A stretch of 64,000 nt of DNA. Source: CAZKFG01 sp964551985. Lineage in GTDB: Bacteria; Bacillota; Negativicutes; Acidaminococcales; JAISLQ01. Location: contig CAZKFG010000002.1 of NCBI GenBank assembly GCA_964551985.1, forward strand, positions 21,389 through 85,388. The letters run 5' to 3'. Positions 26,328-35,358 of this stretch are shown here, piece after piece. The position numbers and the translations under genes are program-made. Numbering within the stretch: position 1 is the first letter of the stretch; each line of letters starts with the position of its first letter. The notes below the pieces were generated by a model. It saw nothing but the letters and a program-made list of their open reading frames with translations. It had not been told where the DNA came from and did no database searches.

Positions 26328-27503
26328 TTATACAGCCGGAGCAAAAAACAAATCGGACAAATTAAAAGCTTCTTTCACTTGCTCCCAAATAATCGTTTTT
26401 GCTTTGGAAAATCCATTAAAAGTCGTTGCTGATGCAGAAGAATAAGCCCCACACATCGGCACTAAAAGTAAATCATCCATTTCTAATCTAGGCGTTTTTC
26501 TATCGCAACAGATAACATCAAGTGAATCACAGCTAGGACCAGCAAAAGTCGCTGTTATAGTTTGACCGTCTCTATAGCTAATCAATTGATAATCCCAGTG
26601 ATCAAACAGCACACCGGAAAATGTTCCATAAACTCCTTCATCTAAAAAGTACCATGTTTGACAATTTCTTTCACTTACGCCAATTACTTTTGTAAGCATA
26701 TTCACGGCACTGGCACAAATAAATCGACCAGGTTCAGACCAAATTTCTTTTTCCTCAAACAGCTCTTCTATGCAATCATTTATCTCATTGAGCATTTGTG
26801 CAACATCCACATCATCGTGAATACCTGGTACAGGAAGCCCGCCACCAATATCAAGTACAGATAGATTATATCCCATATCTTTTGCTTGATCAAAAATTTC
26901 ACGGCTTTTATGCAAAGCATTTATATAAGGTTCACTAGATAGTGTTTGGCTACCTACGTGAAAGCAAATCCCTAAAACATCCAGTCCCAAACTGCTTGCA
27001 TATTCAATTAAACCTAAAGCTTTTTCTTGATCTGCACCAAATTTTTTGTTCAAATCAATTACCGCTTGAGAATTGTAAATTCTAACTCGAAGAAGTACCT
27101 TAGCACCCGGATAATGCTGCGATAGTTTTAAAGCTTCACTTTTACTGTCAAAAGTAAACTTACTAACACCAGCAGATCTGCAAGCATCCAGTCCACCCAT
27201 AGTTTTAAAAGGATTGGCATAAAGCATTCTATCGCCAGAAATACCCATGTCTGATAGTTGATTTATCTCACCATCAGAAGCAACATCAAAATTGCCACCA
27301 AGATAAGCGATAGTCTCTAATATATTCTTATCAGGGTTTGCCTTGACAGCATAATGAATCTTTACCCTTGGCATATGTTTTTTTAAAAAAAAGTAATTTT
27401 TTTCTATTTGCTCTAAAGACAATATCAAAAGCGGTGTCCCAAAGTTGTCTGCTAATTGTTCAACAACATTTGAAGGCAAACGAAAATATGAATTTTTTTT
27501 CAT
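26328..27503 (-). CDS. ldc: Lysine/ornithine decarboxylase, alanine-racemase fold (Selenomonas type)
   Basis: Fold-III PLP decarboxylase of 391 aa making cadaverine or putrescine. Motifs: HYAVKANP with the PLP lysine near residue 53, FDVASDGEI, ANPFKT, CFHVGSQ, DIGGGLPVPG, WSEPGRF, DEGVYGTFSG, and GPSCDSLD with the active-site Cys. Segment by segment it resembles the Selenomonas ruminantium enzyme (393 aa), which accepts both lysine and ornithine and supplies cadaverine for covalent attachment to peptidoglycan. SD GAGGAGG precedes ATG 27503. On the minus strand a possible promoter (TTGCAC, 16 nt, TAAAAT) lies in the gap upstream. Substrate preference is not readable from sequence. Confidence 0.88.
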   Translation of the reverse strand: MKKNSYFRLPSNVVEQLADNFGTPLLILSLEQIEKNYFFLKKHMPRVKIHYAVKANPDKNILETIAYLGGNFDVASDGEINQLSDMGISGDRMLYANPFKTMGGLDACRSAGVSKFTFDSKSEALKLSQHYPGAKVLLRVRIYNSQAVIDLNKKFGADQEKALGLIEYASSLGLDVLGICFHVGSQTLSSEPYINALHKSREIFDQAKDMGYNLSVLDIGGGLPVPGIHDDVDVAQMLNEINDCIEELFEEKEIWSEPGRFICASAVNMLTKVIGVSERNCQTWYFLDEGVYGTFSGVLFDHWDYQLISYRDGQTITATFAGPSCDSLDVICCDRKTPRLEMDDLLLVPMCGAYSSASATTFNGFSKAKTIIWEQVKEAFNLSDLFFAPAV

Positions 27504-27639
27504 TTATAACCTCCTCATAAAAGCTTATTTTTGTTTAGCATTATAAAATAAAATGTTTAATATCGTTTAAATTTTACCACAATTTTTAAAAAGTGCAATA
27601 GATAAAACAAAAATTTTTCAATTATTTTTCAATATATTA

Positions 27640-27667
27640 AAAATAGCACTATTTCTAGTGCTATTTT
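27640..27667. terminator. Terminator after serS
   Basis: Perfect 12-bp stem AAAATAGCACTA/TAGTGCTATTTT with loop TTTC. On the minus strand it is followed by TTAATATATT. It lies 31 nt past the serS stop and separates serS from ldc. Confidence 0.8.
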
Positions 27668-27697
27668 ATGAGAAAAAAATTTACTATTGTTAAACTT

Positions 27698-28966
27698 TTA
27701 CTTAATAATATCTGTTCCCATATAAGATTGTAAAGCTTTCGGAATAAGCACGCTACCATCGGCTTGTTGGTAGTTTTCCAAAATAGCCGATACTGTTCTT
27801 CCAATTGCAAGTCCAGAGCCATTTAATGTATGTACATATTCTGGTTTTGCCTTACTATCGCGTCTAAAACGAATATCTGCACGTCTTGCTTGAAAATCAG
27901 CAAAATTAGAGCAAGAGGATATCTCTCTATATTTATTAGCGCTTGGCAACCAAACCTCTATATCATAAGTCATAGCCGAAGCAAAGCCCATATCACCTGT
28001 ACAAAGTCTCACTATGCGATACGGTAATTCCAGTAGTTGCAATACTGTTTGTGCATCATTGGTTAGTTTTTCCAGCTCGTCATAAGAATTTTCCGGCAAA
28101 GAAAATTTCACAAGCTCTACTTTGTTAAATTGATGTAATCTGATTAGCCCTCTTGTATCTCGCCCTGCAGCCCCCGCTTCACTTCTAAAGCACGCACTAT
28201 AAGCTGTATAACATAATGGCAAATCACTCACTTGTAATATTTCACCGCGATGCAAATTAGTTACAGGCACTTCCGCCGTCGGAATAAGGTAGTAGTCTAA
28301 TCCTTCAAGTTTAAAAGCATCTTGTGCAAATTTAGGTAATTGACCAGTACCTGTCATACTCTCTTGATTGGCAATAAACGGTGGGAAAAATTCTGTATAA
28401 CCATGTTTTTGAGTGTGTAAGTCAAGCATAAAATTAATCAAAGCCCGCTCTAATCTTGCGCCTAGAGCGCGATAAAAAACAAATCTAGCCCCAGTTACTT
28501 TACCTGCACGCTCAAAATCTAAGATATTTAAATTCTCGCCAATTTCCCAGTGTGCTTTTGGTTCAAAATCAAACCGTCTTATATCTCCCCATTGTTTGAC
28601 CTCTACATTATCATTTTCATCTTTACCTACAGACACCTTATCGCTTGGAATATTTGGCAAACTCATCACTATTTTTTGCAAACCTTCTTCTACTTGGCGC
28701 AAATTATTATCATAACTTGCTATGTCATCGCCTAAACTGCGCATAGCAACTATTTTATCATCAGCATTGCCGCCTGCTTTTTTAATTTGACTGATTTCTT
28801 GAGATACTTGATTACGTTCACTTTTCAAGCTTTCAACAGTTGTCAAAATAAGTCGTCTTTGTCTTTCCAAATTTAAAAATTCATCTAATGCCATAGGCAT
28901 ATTCCTATTTTTTAAAGCCGCCTCTACAAGTTCACGGTTTTCTCTTATAAATTTTATGTCGAGCAT
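27698..28966 (-). CDS. serS: Seryl-tRNA synthetase
   Basis: Class II synthetase, 422 aa, full length. N-terminal coiled coil (residues ~30-105), motif 2 as CFRSEAGAAGRDTRGLIRLHQF, in part FRSEAGAAGRDTRGL, and motif 3 as LNGSGLAIGRTVSAILENYQ (20 residues) near the C-terminus. It stands alone between a terminator and a divergent gap of 138 nt that has no room for a full T-box leader. B. subtilis serS is also origin-side. Confidence 0.97.
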   Translation of the reverse strand: MLDIKFIRENRELVEAALKNRNMPMALDEFLNLERQRRLILTTVESLKSERNQVSQEISQIKKAGGNADDKIVAMRSLGDDIASYDNNLRQVEEGLQKIVMSLPNIPSDKVSVGKDENDNVEVKQWGDIRRFDFEPKAHWEIGENLNILDFERAGKVTGARFVFYRALGARLERALINFMLDLHTQKHGYTEFFPPFIANQESMTGTGQLPKFAQDAFKLEGLDYYLIPTAEVPVTNLHRGEILQVSDLPLCYTAYSACFRSEAGAAGRDTRGLIRLHQFNKVELVKFSLPENSYDELEKLTNDAQTVLQLLELPYRIVRLCTGDMGFASAMTYDIEVWLPSANKYREISSCSNFADFQARRADIRFRRDSKAKPEYVHTLNGSGLAIGRTVSAILENYQQADGSVLIPKALQSYMGTDIIK

Positions 28967-29104
28967 AATAAACCCCTTTCAGAAAATTAACAAAACTTTT
29001 TTCTTTCACTTATTTTAGCACAAAAATTTATATTTTAAAATAAAAAAGGATTACAGACAACAACAATAAAAATATTATATAATTATAAAAAAGGAGAATT
29101 TTTT

Positions 29105-29752
29105 ATGACTGATAAAAATCTATCTTTAAAATATTTATCTGAAAAATTAAACGACTGCTCGTTGTGTGAATTAAGAGCTGATTGTATATCGCCTGTCGGT
29201 TGGTTTGGCAATCCTGACAGCCCACTTGTAATTGTTGGGGAAGGTCCAGGACGAACAGAAGATGAATATGGCTGTCCACTAATTGGTCAATCAGGTCAAC
29301 TTTTAGACAAAGCTCTTTTTGCTGCCCAAATGACTCGCGATCGCATAATGACAACAAATGTTGTAAAGTGTCGCCCTAAAAATAACAAAACCCCCTCTAT
29401 AAAAGAAGGGGCTTTTTGTGCCAGCAATTGGCTGGACAAAGAACTTGAGATAATTAAACCTGCTGTGGTTGTTGCACTTGGCTCCGTTGCCCTTCATTAT
29501 CTTGGTGATAGTGACAAAAAAATCACCAAAGAACGCGGATTATGGTTTAAAACAAGAACAGGCATTGATTGTATTACTACATATCATCCAGCTTATTTAT
29601 TGCGCCTTAGTGGCGACAGTCTGAAAAAAGCAAAATGGGACGTATTTAACGATCTGACAAGTGCTTTAAATAGAGCAAAAGAGGCAAATCCTGATTATCA
29701 ATTCAAAAGTGATGAACCAACAGATTTATTTAAACTATTTAGTAAGCGTTAA
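29105..29752 (+). CDS. Family 4-type uracil-DNA glycosylase
   Basis: Iron-sulfur uracil-DNA glycosylase of 215 aa that removes uracil from DNA. Cluster cysteines are the CSLC pair (residues 18 and 21), KCRP and FCASNW. The active-site stretch is GEGPGRTEDEYG, then GQLLDKAL, and the C-terminal TYHPAYLLR. GGAGA precedes ATG 29105. It is the only plus-strand gene between 17.5 and 39.8 kb, and its last 18 nt overlap the convergent FAD oxidoreductase gene. A terminator-like hairpin lies inside it (29392-29417). Confidence 0.9.
   Translation: MTDKNLSLKYLSEKLNDCSLCELRADCISPVGWFGNPDSPLVIVGEGPGRTEDEYGCPLIGQSGQLLDKALFAAQMTRDRIMTTNVVKCRPKNNKTPSIKEGAFCASNWLDKELEIIKPAVVVALGSVALHYLGDSDKKITKERGLWFKTRTGIDCITTYHPAYLLRLSGDSLKKAKWDVFNDLTSALNRAKEANPDYQFKSDEPTDLFKLFSKR
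29392..29417 (+). other. Terminator-like hairpin inside the UDG gene
   Basis: CCCC.TC and GA.GGGG pair around a 7-nt loop and are followed by CTTTTTG, within codons for NKTPSIKEGAF. The shape is that of an intrinsic terminator on the sense strand, but the stem is short and lies in a coding region. Confidence 0.4.
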
Positions 29753-30598
29753 ATAAGTTATCGCAGATAATGCAGCTATTTGTCCTTGTCCTGCAGCCCG
29801 ATTTATTTGCCAAGGTCTTCCAGTCAGATCACCTGCTGCATAAACACCTTTTATGTTGGTATTCATCTGCTCGTCTACCTTGACAAAATTATTCTCTATC
29901 GCTAAGCCTTCTACAAGACTACTTAAGGCAACACCATTTTTAAAAATAAAGACCCCATCAACACTGTGCGTATTCTTATCAGTTTTTAATCCATTTACAG
30001 AATCTGTACCCAAAATTGCTTGTGGTTTTTCTCTGACAATTTGTAAATTAGGTTTTTCGAGATAATCTCCGTCATATCCAGGGAAAAACAAAACTTTTTC
30101 GCAAATGTCTGTTAAAAATAATACTTCTTCTTCGCTCTCTTTATGCTCAGCAATAGCTGCGACGGTTTTACCTTTAAAAATGAGTCCATCGCACGTAGCA
30201 CAATAGCTAACGCCACGACCTAAAAAGTCGTCTTCACCTTTTAATGTTTTGCCAACTTGCGAACCCATTGTCAAAATTACAGTATTAGCATTGTAAATTT
30301 CTTGCGTTGTTGACAAAATAAATTCTTTATCTGCTGGATAAATTGTCAAAATTTTATCTTGAACAATATGCGCTCCGCGCACTGTGATGTGTTCGGTAAA
30401 TCTATCCATAAGTTCTTTACCACTGACTCCCGGAAGTCCTAAATAATTTTCAATAGAGTGGCTTTTATAAAGCACATTGCTACCAATAAGCGTTTCAAAC
30501 ACTACTACCGATTTATTTCTTTGCCTTGCAGTAAGTGCTGCAGACAAACCAGCAGGTCCGGCACCGACAATTGCTATATCATATACCATAAATATCAT
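29735..30598 (-). CDS. Thioredoxin-reductase-like NAD(P)/FAD oxidoreductase
   Basis: Class II pyridine nucleotide-disulfide oxidoreductase of 287 aa. FAD motif IVGAGPAGLSAALTA at residues ~10-24, redox CATC near residue 133, and the second FAD motif GVYAAGDLTGRPW near residue 255. The NAD(P)-binding part reads TVAAIAEHKESEEE instead of the usual GGGxSA glycine-rich turn, so pyridine nucleotide binding may be altered. No thioredoxin gene is nearby. It could use ferredoxin or NADH, or reduce another disulfide partner. Known thioredoxin reductases are ~310 aa, so it is slightly short. Confidence 0.8.
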   Translation of the reverse strand: MIFMVYDIAIVGAGPAGLSAALTARQRNKSVVVFETLIGSNVLYKSHSIENYLGLPGVSGKELMDRFTEHITVRGAHIVQDKILTIYPADKEFILSTTQEIYNANTVILTMGSQVGKTLKGEDDFLGRGVSYCATCDGLIFKGKTVAAIAEHKESEEEVLFLTDICEKVLFFPGYDGDYLEKPNLQIVREKPQAILGTDSVNGLKTDKNTHSVDGVFIFKNGVALSSLVEGLAIENNFVKVDEQMNTNIKGVYAAGDLTGRPWQINRAAGQGQIAALSAITYLTLTK

Positions 30599-30657
30599 TC
30601 CTTATTTTAAAATTTCTTTATATATATTTTATCATCTATCATAAATATAACAAGTAA

Positions 30658-30685
30658 AAAAAGAACCATTAAAATGGTTCTTTTT
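30658..30685. terminator. Terminator after the C39-like gene
   Basis: A 12-bp stem (AAAAAGAACCAT and complement) with a 4-nt loop and T-run. It is symmetric enough to work on either strand; the minus-strand C39-like gene ends 6 nt away. Confidence 0.85.
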
Positions 30686-30690
30686 GTCAT

Positions 30691-31473
30691 TTATTTTTTA
30701 CTTGGCAAGCCTGTAACTGCCACGTATTGTTGAATATGTTCTGTTTTTGGCAAAACATTGTAATCAAACCACTCATAAAAAAATCTAGCAAAGCTTATTG
30801 TTCCATAACCATCTTGGTTATGGTCTGTAGTGTCATAAGGATCAGCAATAACAAGTATATCATCAGACATATCTTCTGTTCCCATATCATCATAACCAAT
30901 AACTACAAACCAATGCCCACCCCAAGCGACATTTTCACAAATTATTGGCAGCCCTTGACTAAGCTGATTTTTAACAAAATCTCTAAATTTTTCTATATCC
31001 TGAAAACTATGCCCATCTTTATCGGCTGTTTGTAGTGAGGTTTGAACTATAAAACCTCTAGAAGTTAAAGCATCAGCTAGGCTTTTTGTTGTAGCACCAA
31101 AAGAACCGTCTTCTCTTTTATTGTCATAATAGCGAATGTCCATTTGCTTATCTAAGGTTTTCTCATCAGCTTTTATGCCGTAATAATCCAGCACCATTAA
31201 AATAGTCGCCGCACCACAGGACCGCTCTGATGTTTGCTGGTAAGTTTTAAATTTAGGCAATAATAAAATAGTCTGTGTCGGTTTCTTATTATAATAATCT
31301 ACCGCTATATAATAGGGCGATTTTGCAACATTAGCTTTTCCATTTTGAGCTGCCGCAGCCAAAACTTTATCATCAACAGGAGCAGTGATGCTTATTTTAT
31401 TATTAGCTAAAATAGTAGTGGCGGTTGAAAAAACCATTATTGCAAGCAACAGAAAAATATTTAAAACTCTCAT
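30691..31473 (-). CDS. Secreted C39-family papain-like peptidase
   Basis: A 260-aa protein with a signal peptide (VLNIFLLLAIMVFSTATTILA) and a C39-like cysteine peptidase fold. The catalytic Cys is in QTSERSCGAATILMVLDYYG (20 residues) near residue 95. The His is in WGGHWFVVIGYDD and the Asp in VIADPYDT. C39 domains usually cut double-glycine leaders inside ABC exporters; here the domain stands alone with no transporter or leader peptide nearby. It might act on an envelope substrate. It lies 9 nt after serC on the same strand and probably shares its transcript. Confidence 0.78.
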   Translation of the reverse strand: MRVLNIFLLLAIMVFSTATTILANNKISITAPVDDKVLAAAAQNGKANVAKSPYYIAVDYYNKKPTQTILLLPKFKTYQQTSERSCGAATILMVLDYYGIKADEKTLDKQMDIRYYDNKREDGSFGATTKSLADALTSRGFIVQTSLQTADKDGHSFQDIEKFRDFVKNQLSQGLPIICENVAWGGHWFVVIGYDDMGTEDMSDDILVIADPYDTTDHNQDGYGTISFARFFYEWFDYNVLPKTEHIQQYVAVTGLPSKK

Positions 31474-31482
31474 ATATACCTC

Positions 31483-32568
31483 TTATTTATTTTCTTTGTA
31501 AAAATCGTTCATAAAGGTAGCCAAGTCTTCACAGCCTTTTATTGGCATATAGTTGTACATAGAAATTCTAAGCCCACCAACCACTCTATGTCCTTTTACA
31601 CCCACAAAGCCTTTTTGCATAGCTTTATCAATAAAGTCTTTTTCTAATTGTTCATTTTTCAATCTAAGTGTCGCATTCATCATTGAACGACTATCCTTTT
31701 GAGCGTGCCCCAGATAAAAATCAGGATAACTATCTATAACATCATAAATCAACTTTGCTTTTGCATCATTTAGTTTACCCATAGCTTCAAGTCCACCTTG
31801 AGCTTTAAGCCACTTTAAAACCTTACTCATAACATACACTGTAAATACCGGTGGTGTATTAAACAATGAATTGTTTTTGGCATAAACTTTGTAGCTAAAA
31901 AAATCAGCTAGATTATCATTGCATTTATCCAAAAGGTCTTTTTTAATTACAACAACCGCGCCACCAGCAGGTCCTAAATTTTTTTGGATACCGGCATAAA
32001 TAAGCGAAAACTTTTTAGCATCAAAAGTATGACTCAAAAAATCTGATGACATATCTGCAACTAAAGTACAATCGCCAAAATCTGGATACTCGCGCCAAGC
32101 AGTACCAAAGATAGTATTGTTTGTCGTTATATGTAAATAAGCCTGATTAGGACTCATATTTAGCTCGCTAACCTTTGGCACTCTTTTAAAACCTTCTTGC
32201 TCAAGATCAACTGCAGCGTGCGTTTTTCCATAAAACTTTGCTTGATCAAAAGCTCTTTGAGCAAATTCACCTGTAACAACATAATCTGCTACTTTATCTT
32301 TGCTAAGCAAATTCATCGGCACAAGAGAAAACTGCATTGTAGCACCGCCTTGAACAAAGACCACTTTATAATCATCACCTAAGCCCATAAGTTCTTTTAA
32401 GTCTTTTTCTGCCTGTTCGTTTAGCTGCTCATATTGCTTAGCTCTATGACTTGTTTCAATTATAGACATACCTGAATTTTGAAAATCTAAAAATTCTGCC
32501 TGCACCTCTTTTAAAACTTCTAATGGCAAAGTTGCAGGGCCTGGGTTGAAATTATAAACTCTATTCAT
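31483..32568 (-). CDS. serC: Phosphoserine aminotransferase
   Basis: PLP aminotransferase of serine (and possibly pyridoxine) synthesis, 361 aa. It starts MNRVYNFNPGPATLP and has EQAEKDLKELMGL, FVQGGATMQFS, and the PLP lysine in LIYAGIQKNLGPAG near residue 198, with the C-terminal GGLRISMYN. The ATG at 32568 is 7 nt after AGG and was chosen over a GTG at 32574. It lies 19 nt after DUF1015. SerA and SerB are not in the window. Confidence 0.95.
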   Translation of the reverse strand: MNRVYNFNPGPATLPLEVLKEVQAEFLDFQNSGMSIIETSHRAKQYEQLNEQAEKDLKELMGLGDDYKVVFVQGGATMQFSLVPMNLLSKDKVADYVVTGEFAQRAFDQAKFYGKTHAAVDLEQEGFKRVPKVSELNMSPNQAYLHITTNNTIFGTAWREYPDFGDCTLVADMSSDFLSHTFDAKKFSLIYAGIQKNLGPAGGAVVVIKKDLLDKCNDNLADFFSYKVYAKNNSLFNTPPVFTVYVMSKVLKWLKAQGGLEAMGKLNDAKAKLIYDVIDSYPDFYLGHAQKDSRSMMNATLRLKNEQLEKDFIDKAMQKGFVGVKGHRVVGGLRISMYNYMPIKGCEDLATFMNDFYKENK

Positions 32569-32587
32569 ACACACACCTACTTTAATT

Positions 32588-33847
32588 TTATTTGCAAAAT
32601 TCTTCTTCTATCAAGTGTATTGCCATCGCATCGCGAAGCTTTGGCTCAAACCAAGTAGATTTTGGCGGCATAATTTGATTGTTATCTGCAATATCCATAA
32701 GTTCTTGCATAGAAGTTGGATACATAGCAAAAGCAACCTGCGCTTTTTTATCATCTACCAATTTGACAAGTTCATCAAGTCCGCGAATTCCGCCAATAAA
32801 CATTATTCTCTGATCAACTCTTGGGTCGATAATACCTAAAATAGGCTTGAGCAAATTATCTTGCAAAATACTCACATCAAGACTAGCAGTCGGATGCGTT
32901 TCATCAAAACTACCAGATTTTGCTTTAAGACAATACCACTGACCTGCTAAATACATTCTAAATTCGTGCCTAGCAGTTGGTTTTTGCATTTTTTCCAACT
33001 TTTGCACAATAAAACACTGCTGCACTTTTTGCAAAAACTCTTGTTCTGACAAGCCATTTAAATCTTTTACCGCTCTATTATAATCGAGTATTTGCATCAT
33101 ATCATCAGGAAATATAACCGTTAGAAAATAGTTGTAATCTTCTTCACCAGTATGGTTTTTGTTATTTTTTTGGCAAAGGTCAGCTACCCTCATTGCCGCA
33201 GCTGATCTATGATGTCCGTCTGCTATATATAAATAATCTATTTTTAAAAAGGCATCTTTAATTGCTATTATATCATCGTCTTTATCCACAACATAAAGTG
33301 TATGTTCTATCCCGTCATCACTTGTAAAATCGTATACGGGGGAATTTTTTTGCATGATGCTTTGTACAATTTTTTCAACTTGTAGAGATTTTTTATAGGC
33401 TAAAAACACTGCTCCAGTTTGCGCGGCAAGCGTTTTTATATGGTTTACCCTATCATCTTCCTTATCAGGTCTTGTAAGTTCGTGTTTTTTTATAATATTT
33501 TTGCGATATTCTTCAACTGATGACGCACCGACTATACCTATTTGCTCATGAGCATTCATTTTTTGTCTGTATATGTAAAAACAAGGCTTGCTATCTACAA
33601 CAAGAGATCTATCTTCTTGGTATTTAAGCAAGTTTTCTTTTGCTTTGTCATAAATAATTTGAGAATGAACGTCTATCTCATCAGCTAACTGCGCTTCTGA
33701 TTTTGTTACACTCAAAAAGCTAAGTGGATTTTTTCTTATCTGTTCTCTTGCCTCTTGGGTATCCATAACATCATAAGGTAGTGACGCTATTTTTTTTGCT
33801 AAATCACTTCTTGGTCTTAAAGCTTTAAATGGTCTTATGTCAGCCAA
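32588..33847 (-). CDS. DUF1015 protein, serC partner
   Basis: Conserved protein of about 419 aa of unknown biochemical function. DUF1015 phrases: ADIRPFKALRP at the start, LPYDVMD, PDKEDDRVNHIKTL, and IADGHHRSAAAMRVAD near residue 210, whose histidine pair suggests a catalytic or metal site. GAGGTG at 33850-33859 supports a TTG start at 33847; the frame opens at GTG 33865. It precedes serC, an association repeated in many Clostridia and Negativicutes, pointing to serine metabolism. Confidence 0.85.
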   Translation of the reverse strand: MADIRPFKALRPRSDLAKKIASLPYDVMDTQEAREQIRKNPLSFLSVTKSEAQLADEIDVHSQIIYDKAKENLLKYQEDRSLVVDSKPCFYIYRQKMNAHEQIGIVGASSVEEYRKNIIKKHELTRPDKEDDRVNHIKTLAAQTGAVFLAYKKSLQVEKIVQSIMQKNSPVYDFTSDDGIEHTLYVVDKDDDIIAIKDAFLKIDYLYIADGHHRSAAAMRVADLCQKNNKNHTGEEDYNYFLTVIFPDDMMQILDYNRAVKDLNGLSEQEFLQKVQQCFIVQKLEKMQKPTARHEFRMYLAGQWYCLKAKSGSFDETHPTASLDVSILQDNLLKPILGIIDPRVDQRIMFIGGIRGLDELVKLVDDKKAQVAFAMYPTSMQELMDIADNNQIMPPKSTWFEPKLRDAMAIHLIEEEFCK

Positions 33848-33911
33848 AAAATACACCTCTTTCACTAGTTGTTTTCTAAATTATATATTAAAAGCAATGT
33901 ATAATAAAGAG

Positions 33912-35309
33912 CTATTTTTTCATTTTCATTTGATGAATAGGTTGTCCAAAAATACCTTCTGCGCACTCTAAAACAGCTTCGCTTAAAGTAGGATGAGGAT
34001 GAACGCTATGCGCAATTTGCTCGGCGGTTAGTTTGTTGCTTATAGCTACAACACCTTCCATTATCAAACTACTAGCTCCATAACCCATTATATGCATCCC
34101 TAAAACAATATGACTTTGACTATCTGCAACAATCTTTACCAGTCCGTCAGTCTGTCCTATAGCAACCGCCTTGCCAATGCCGGCAAAATTAAATTTACTT
34201 ACAACAATATCCATTCCACTATCTTTTGCTTGCCCTTCCGTAAATCCAACACTTGCAATTTCAGGCATAGTGAAAATACATCCCGGTATATTATCAAAAT
34301 TCATTTTAACTTTTTGCCCACAAGCATTTTGTGCTGCCACAATACCCGCGACAGAAGCACTGTGAGCGAGCATTGATTTTCCAGTAACATCACCTATGGC
34401 AAAAACGCCTTCTATATTTGTTTGCAAACTCTCGTCAACATAGATACCTTTTTTATCAAATTCAACGCTTAAGTTTTCCAGTCCGATATTGTGTATATTT
34501 GGTTTGCGTCCTGTGCAAACCAAAACTTTTTCAGCTAAAACTTCTTGCACTTCAGTTGCACTTTCTATACTACAAGATAACATTTGGCCTTGATTTGCAA
34601 TTTTTTTAACTGCACTTGAAGTTAAAAATTTTATTCCTTGTTTGCGAAGAGAAATGCCACTACGCATCACGATATCTTTGTCCATACCATTTAATATGTT
34701 AGGCAGCATCTCAACTACAGTAACCTGACAGCCTAAGTTTTGAAAAACCGTTGCAAATTCTATGCCTATAACGCCACCACCTATTATGACTAGACTTTCA
34801 GGCACTTTATCCAACTCTAGTAGCTTGTCACTATCTAAAACACCATCTAAATTTATACCTTCTATTGGTGGCATAATTGGGCTAGAACCTGTAGCAATAA
34901 TGATTTTTTGTGCATTGATAGTTTGGTTTTGTCCATCTTGTGCAACAATAATTTGTTTATCTTTTTGTAAAGTAGCGCTACCTGTGATAACATCTATAGC
35001 ATACGATTTTAAGATTGTCGCAATTCCATCACGCAGCTGTTTTGTAACAGAGTTTTTACGTTGCATTATCGCAGTAAAATCAAAACCTATATTATCAGCT
35101 ATTATGCCAAAATTTTTGCATTCTTTTAATTCTTTATATTTTTCTACACTTTTTAAAATAGTTTTTGTTGGTATACAGCCATAATTCAAGCAGGTGCCAC
35201 CAAGCTGATCTTTTTCAATAAGTGCAACTTTAGCCCCAAGCTGCGCCGCTTTTATTGCTGCAACATAACCACCAGGTCCTGCACCAATTATGGCAACATC
35301 ATAGTTCAT
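33912..35309 (-). CDS. lpdA: Dihydrolipoyl dehydrogenase (L-protein)
   Basis: FAD-disulfide oxidoreductase, 465 aa, that reoxidises dihydrolipoyl groups. IIGAGPGGYVAAIKAAQLG (19 residues) at the N-terminus, the redox pair in GGTCLNYGCIPTK (C41/C46), NAD motif VIIGGGVIGIEFA, the second FAD site VFAIGDVTG and the C-terminal HPHPTLSE. It is last in gcvT-gcvH-gcvPA-gcvPB-lpdA, so it is the glycine cleavage L-protein. A hairpin in the 49-nt gap may lower its expression. Confidence 0.95.
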   Translation of the reverse strand: MNYDVAIIGAGPGGYVAAIKAAQLGAKVALIEKDQLGGTCLNYGCIPTKTILKSVEKYKELKECKNFGIIADNIGFDFTAIMQRKNSVTKQLRDGIATILKSYAIDVITGSATLQKDKQIIVAQDGQNQTINAQKIIIATGSSPIMPPIEGINLDGVLDSDKLLELDKVPESLVIIGGGVIGIEFATVFQNLGCQVTVVEMLPNILNGMDKDIVMRSGISLRKQGIKFLTSSAVKKIANQGQMLSCSIESATEVQEVLAEKVLVCTGRKPNIHNIGLENLSVEFDKKGIYVDESLQTNIEGVFAIGDVTGKSMLAHSASVAGIVAAQNACGQKVKMNFDNIPGCIFTMPEIASVGFTEGQAKDSGMDIVVSKFNFAGIGKAVAIGQTDGLVKIVADSQSHIVLGMHIMGYGASSLIMEGVVAISNKLTAEQIAHSVHPHPTLSEAVLECAEGIFGQPIHQMKMKK

Positions 35310-35329
35310 AAAAACCTCCTGTTGTTATA

Positions 35330-35355
35330 TTAGGCTGCCTATATAGGCAGCCTAA
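35330..35355 (-). other. Hairpin in the gcvPB-lpdA gap
   Basis: An 11-bp perfect stem TTAGGCTGCCT/AGGCAGCCTAA with loop ATAT, 4 nt past the gcvPB stop. The downstream sequence lacks a proper T-run, so it may stabilise the upstream mRNA end or cause partial termination. Confidence 0.65.
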
Positions 35356-35358
35356 TTA

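Noticed and set aside
33270..33295. A TTATCCACA DnaA-box-like sequence
   Set aside because: A single match inside the DUF1015 coding region, with no cluster of boxes, no AT-rich unwinding element beside it and no dnaA in the window; one such hit is expected by chance.
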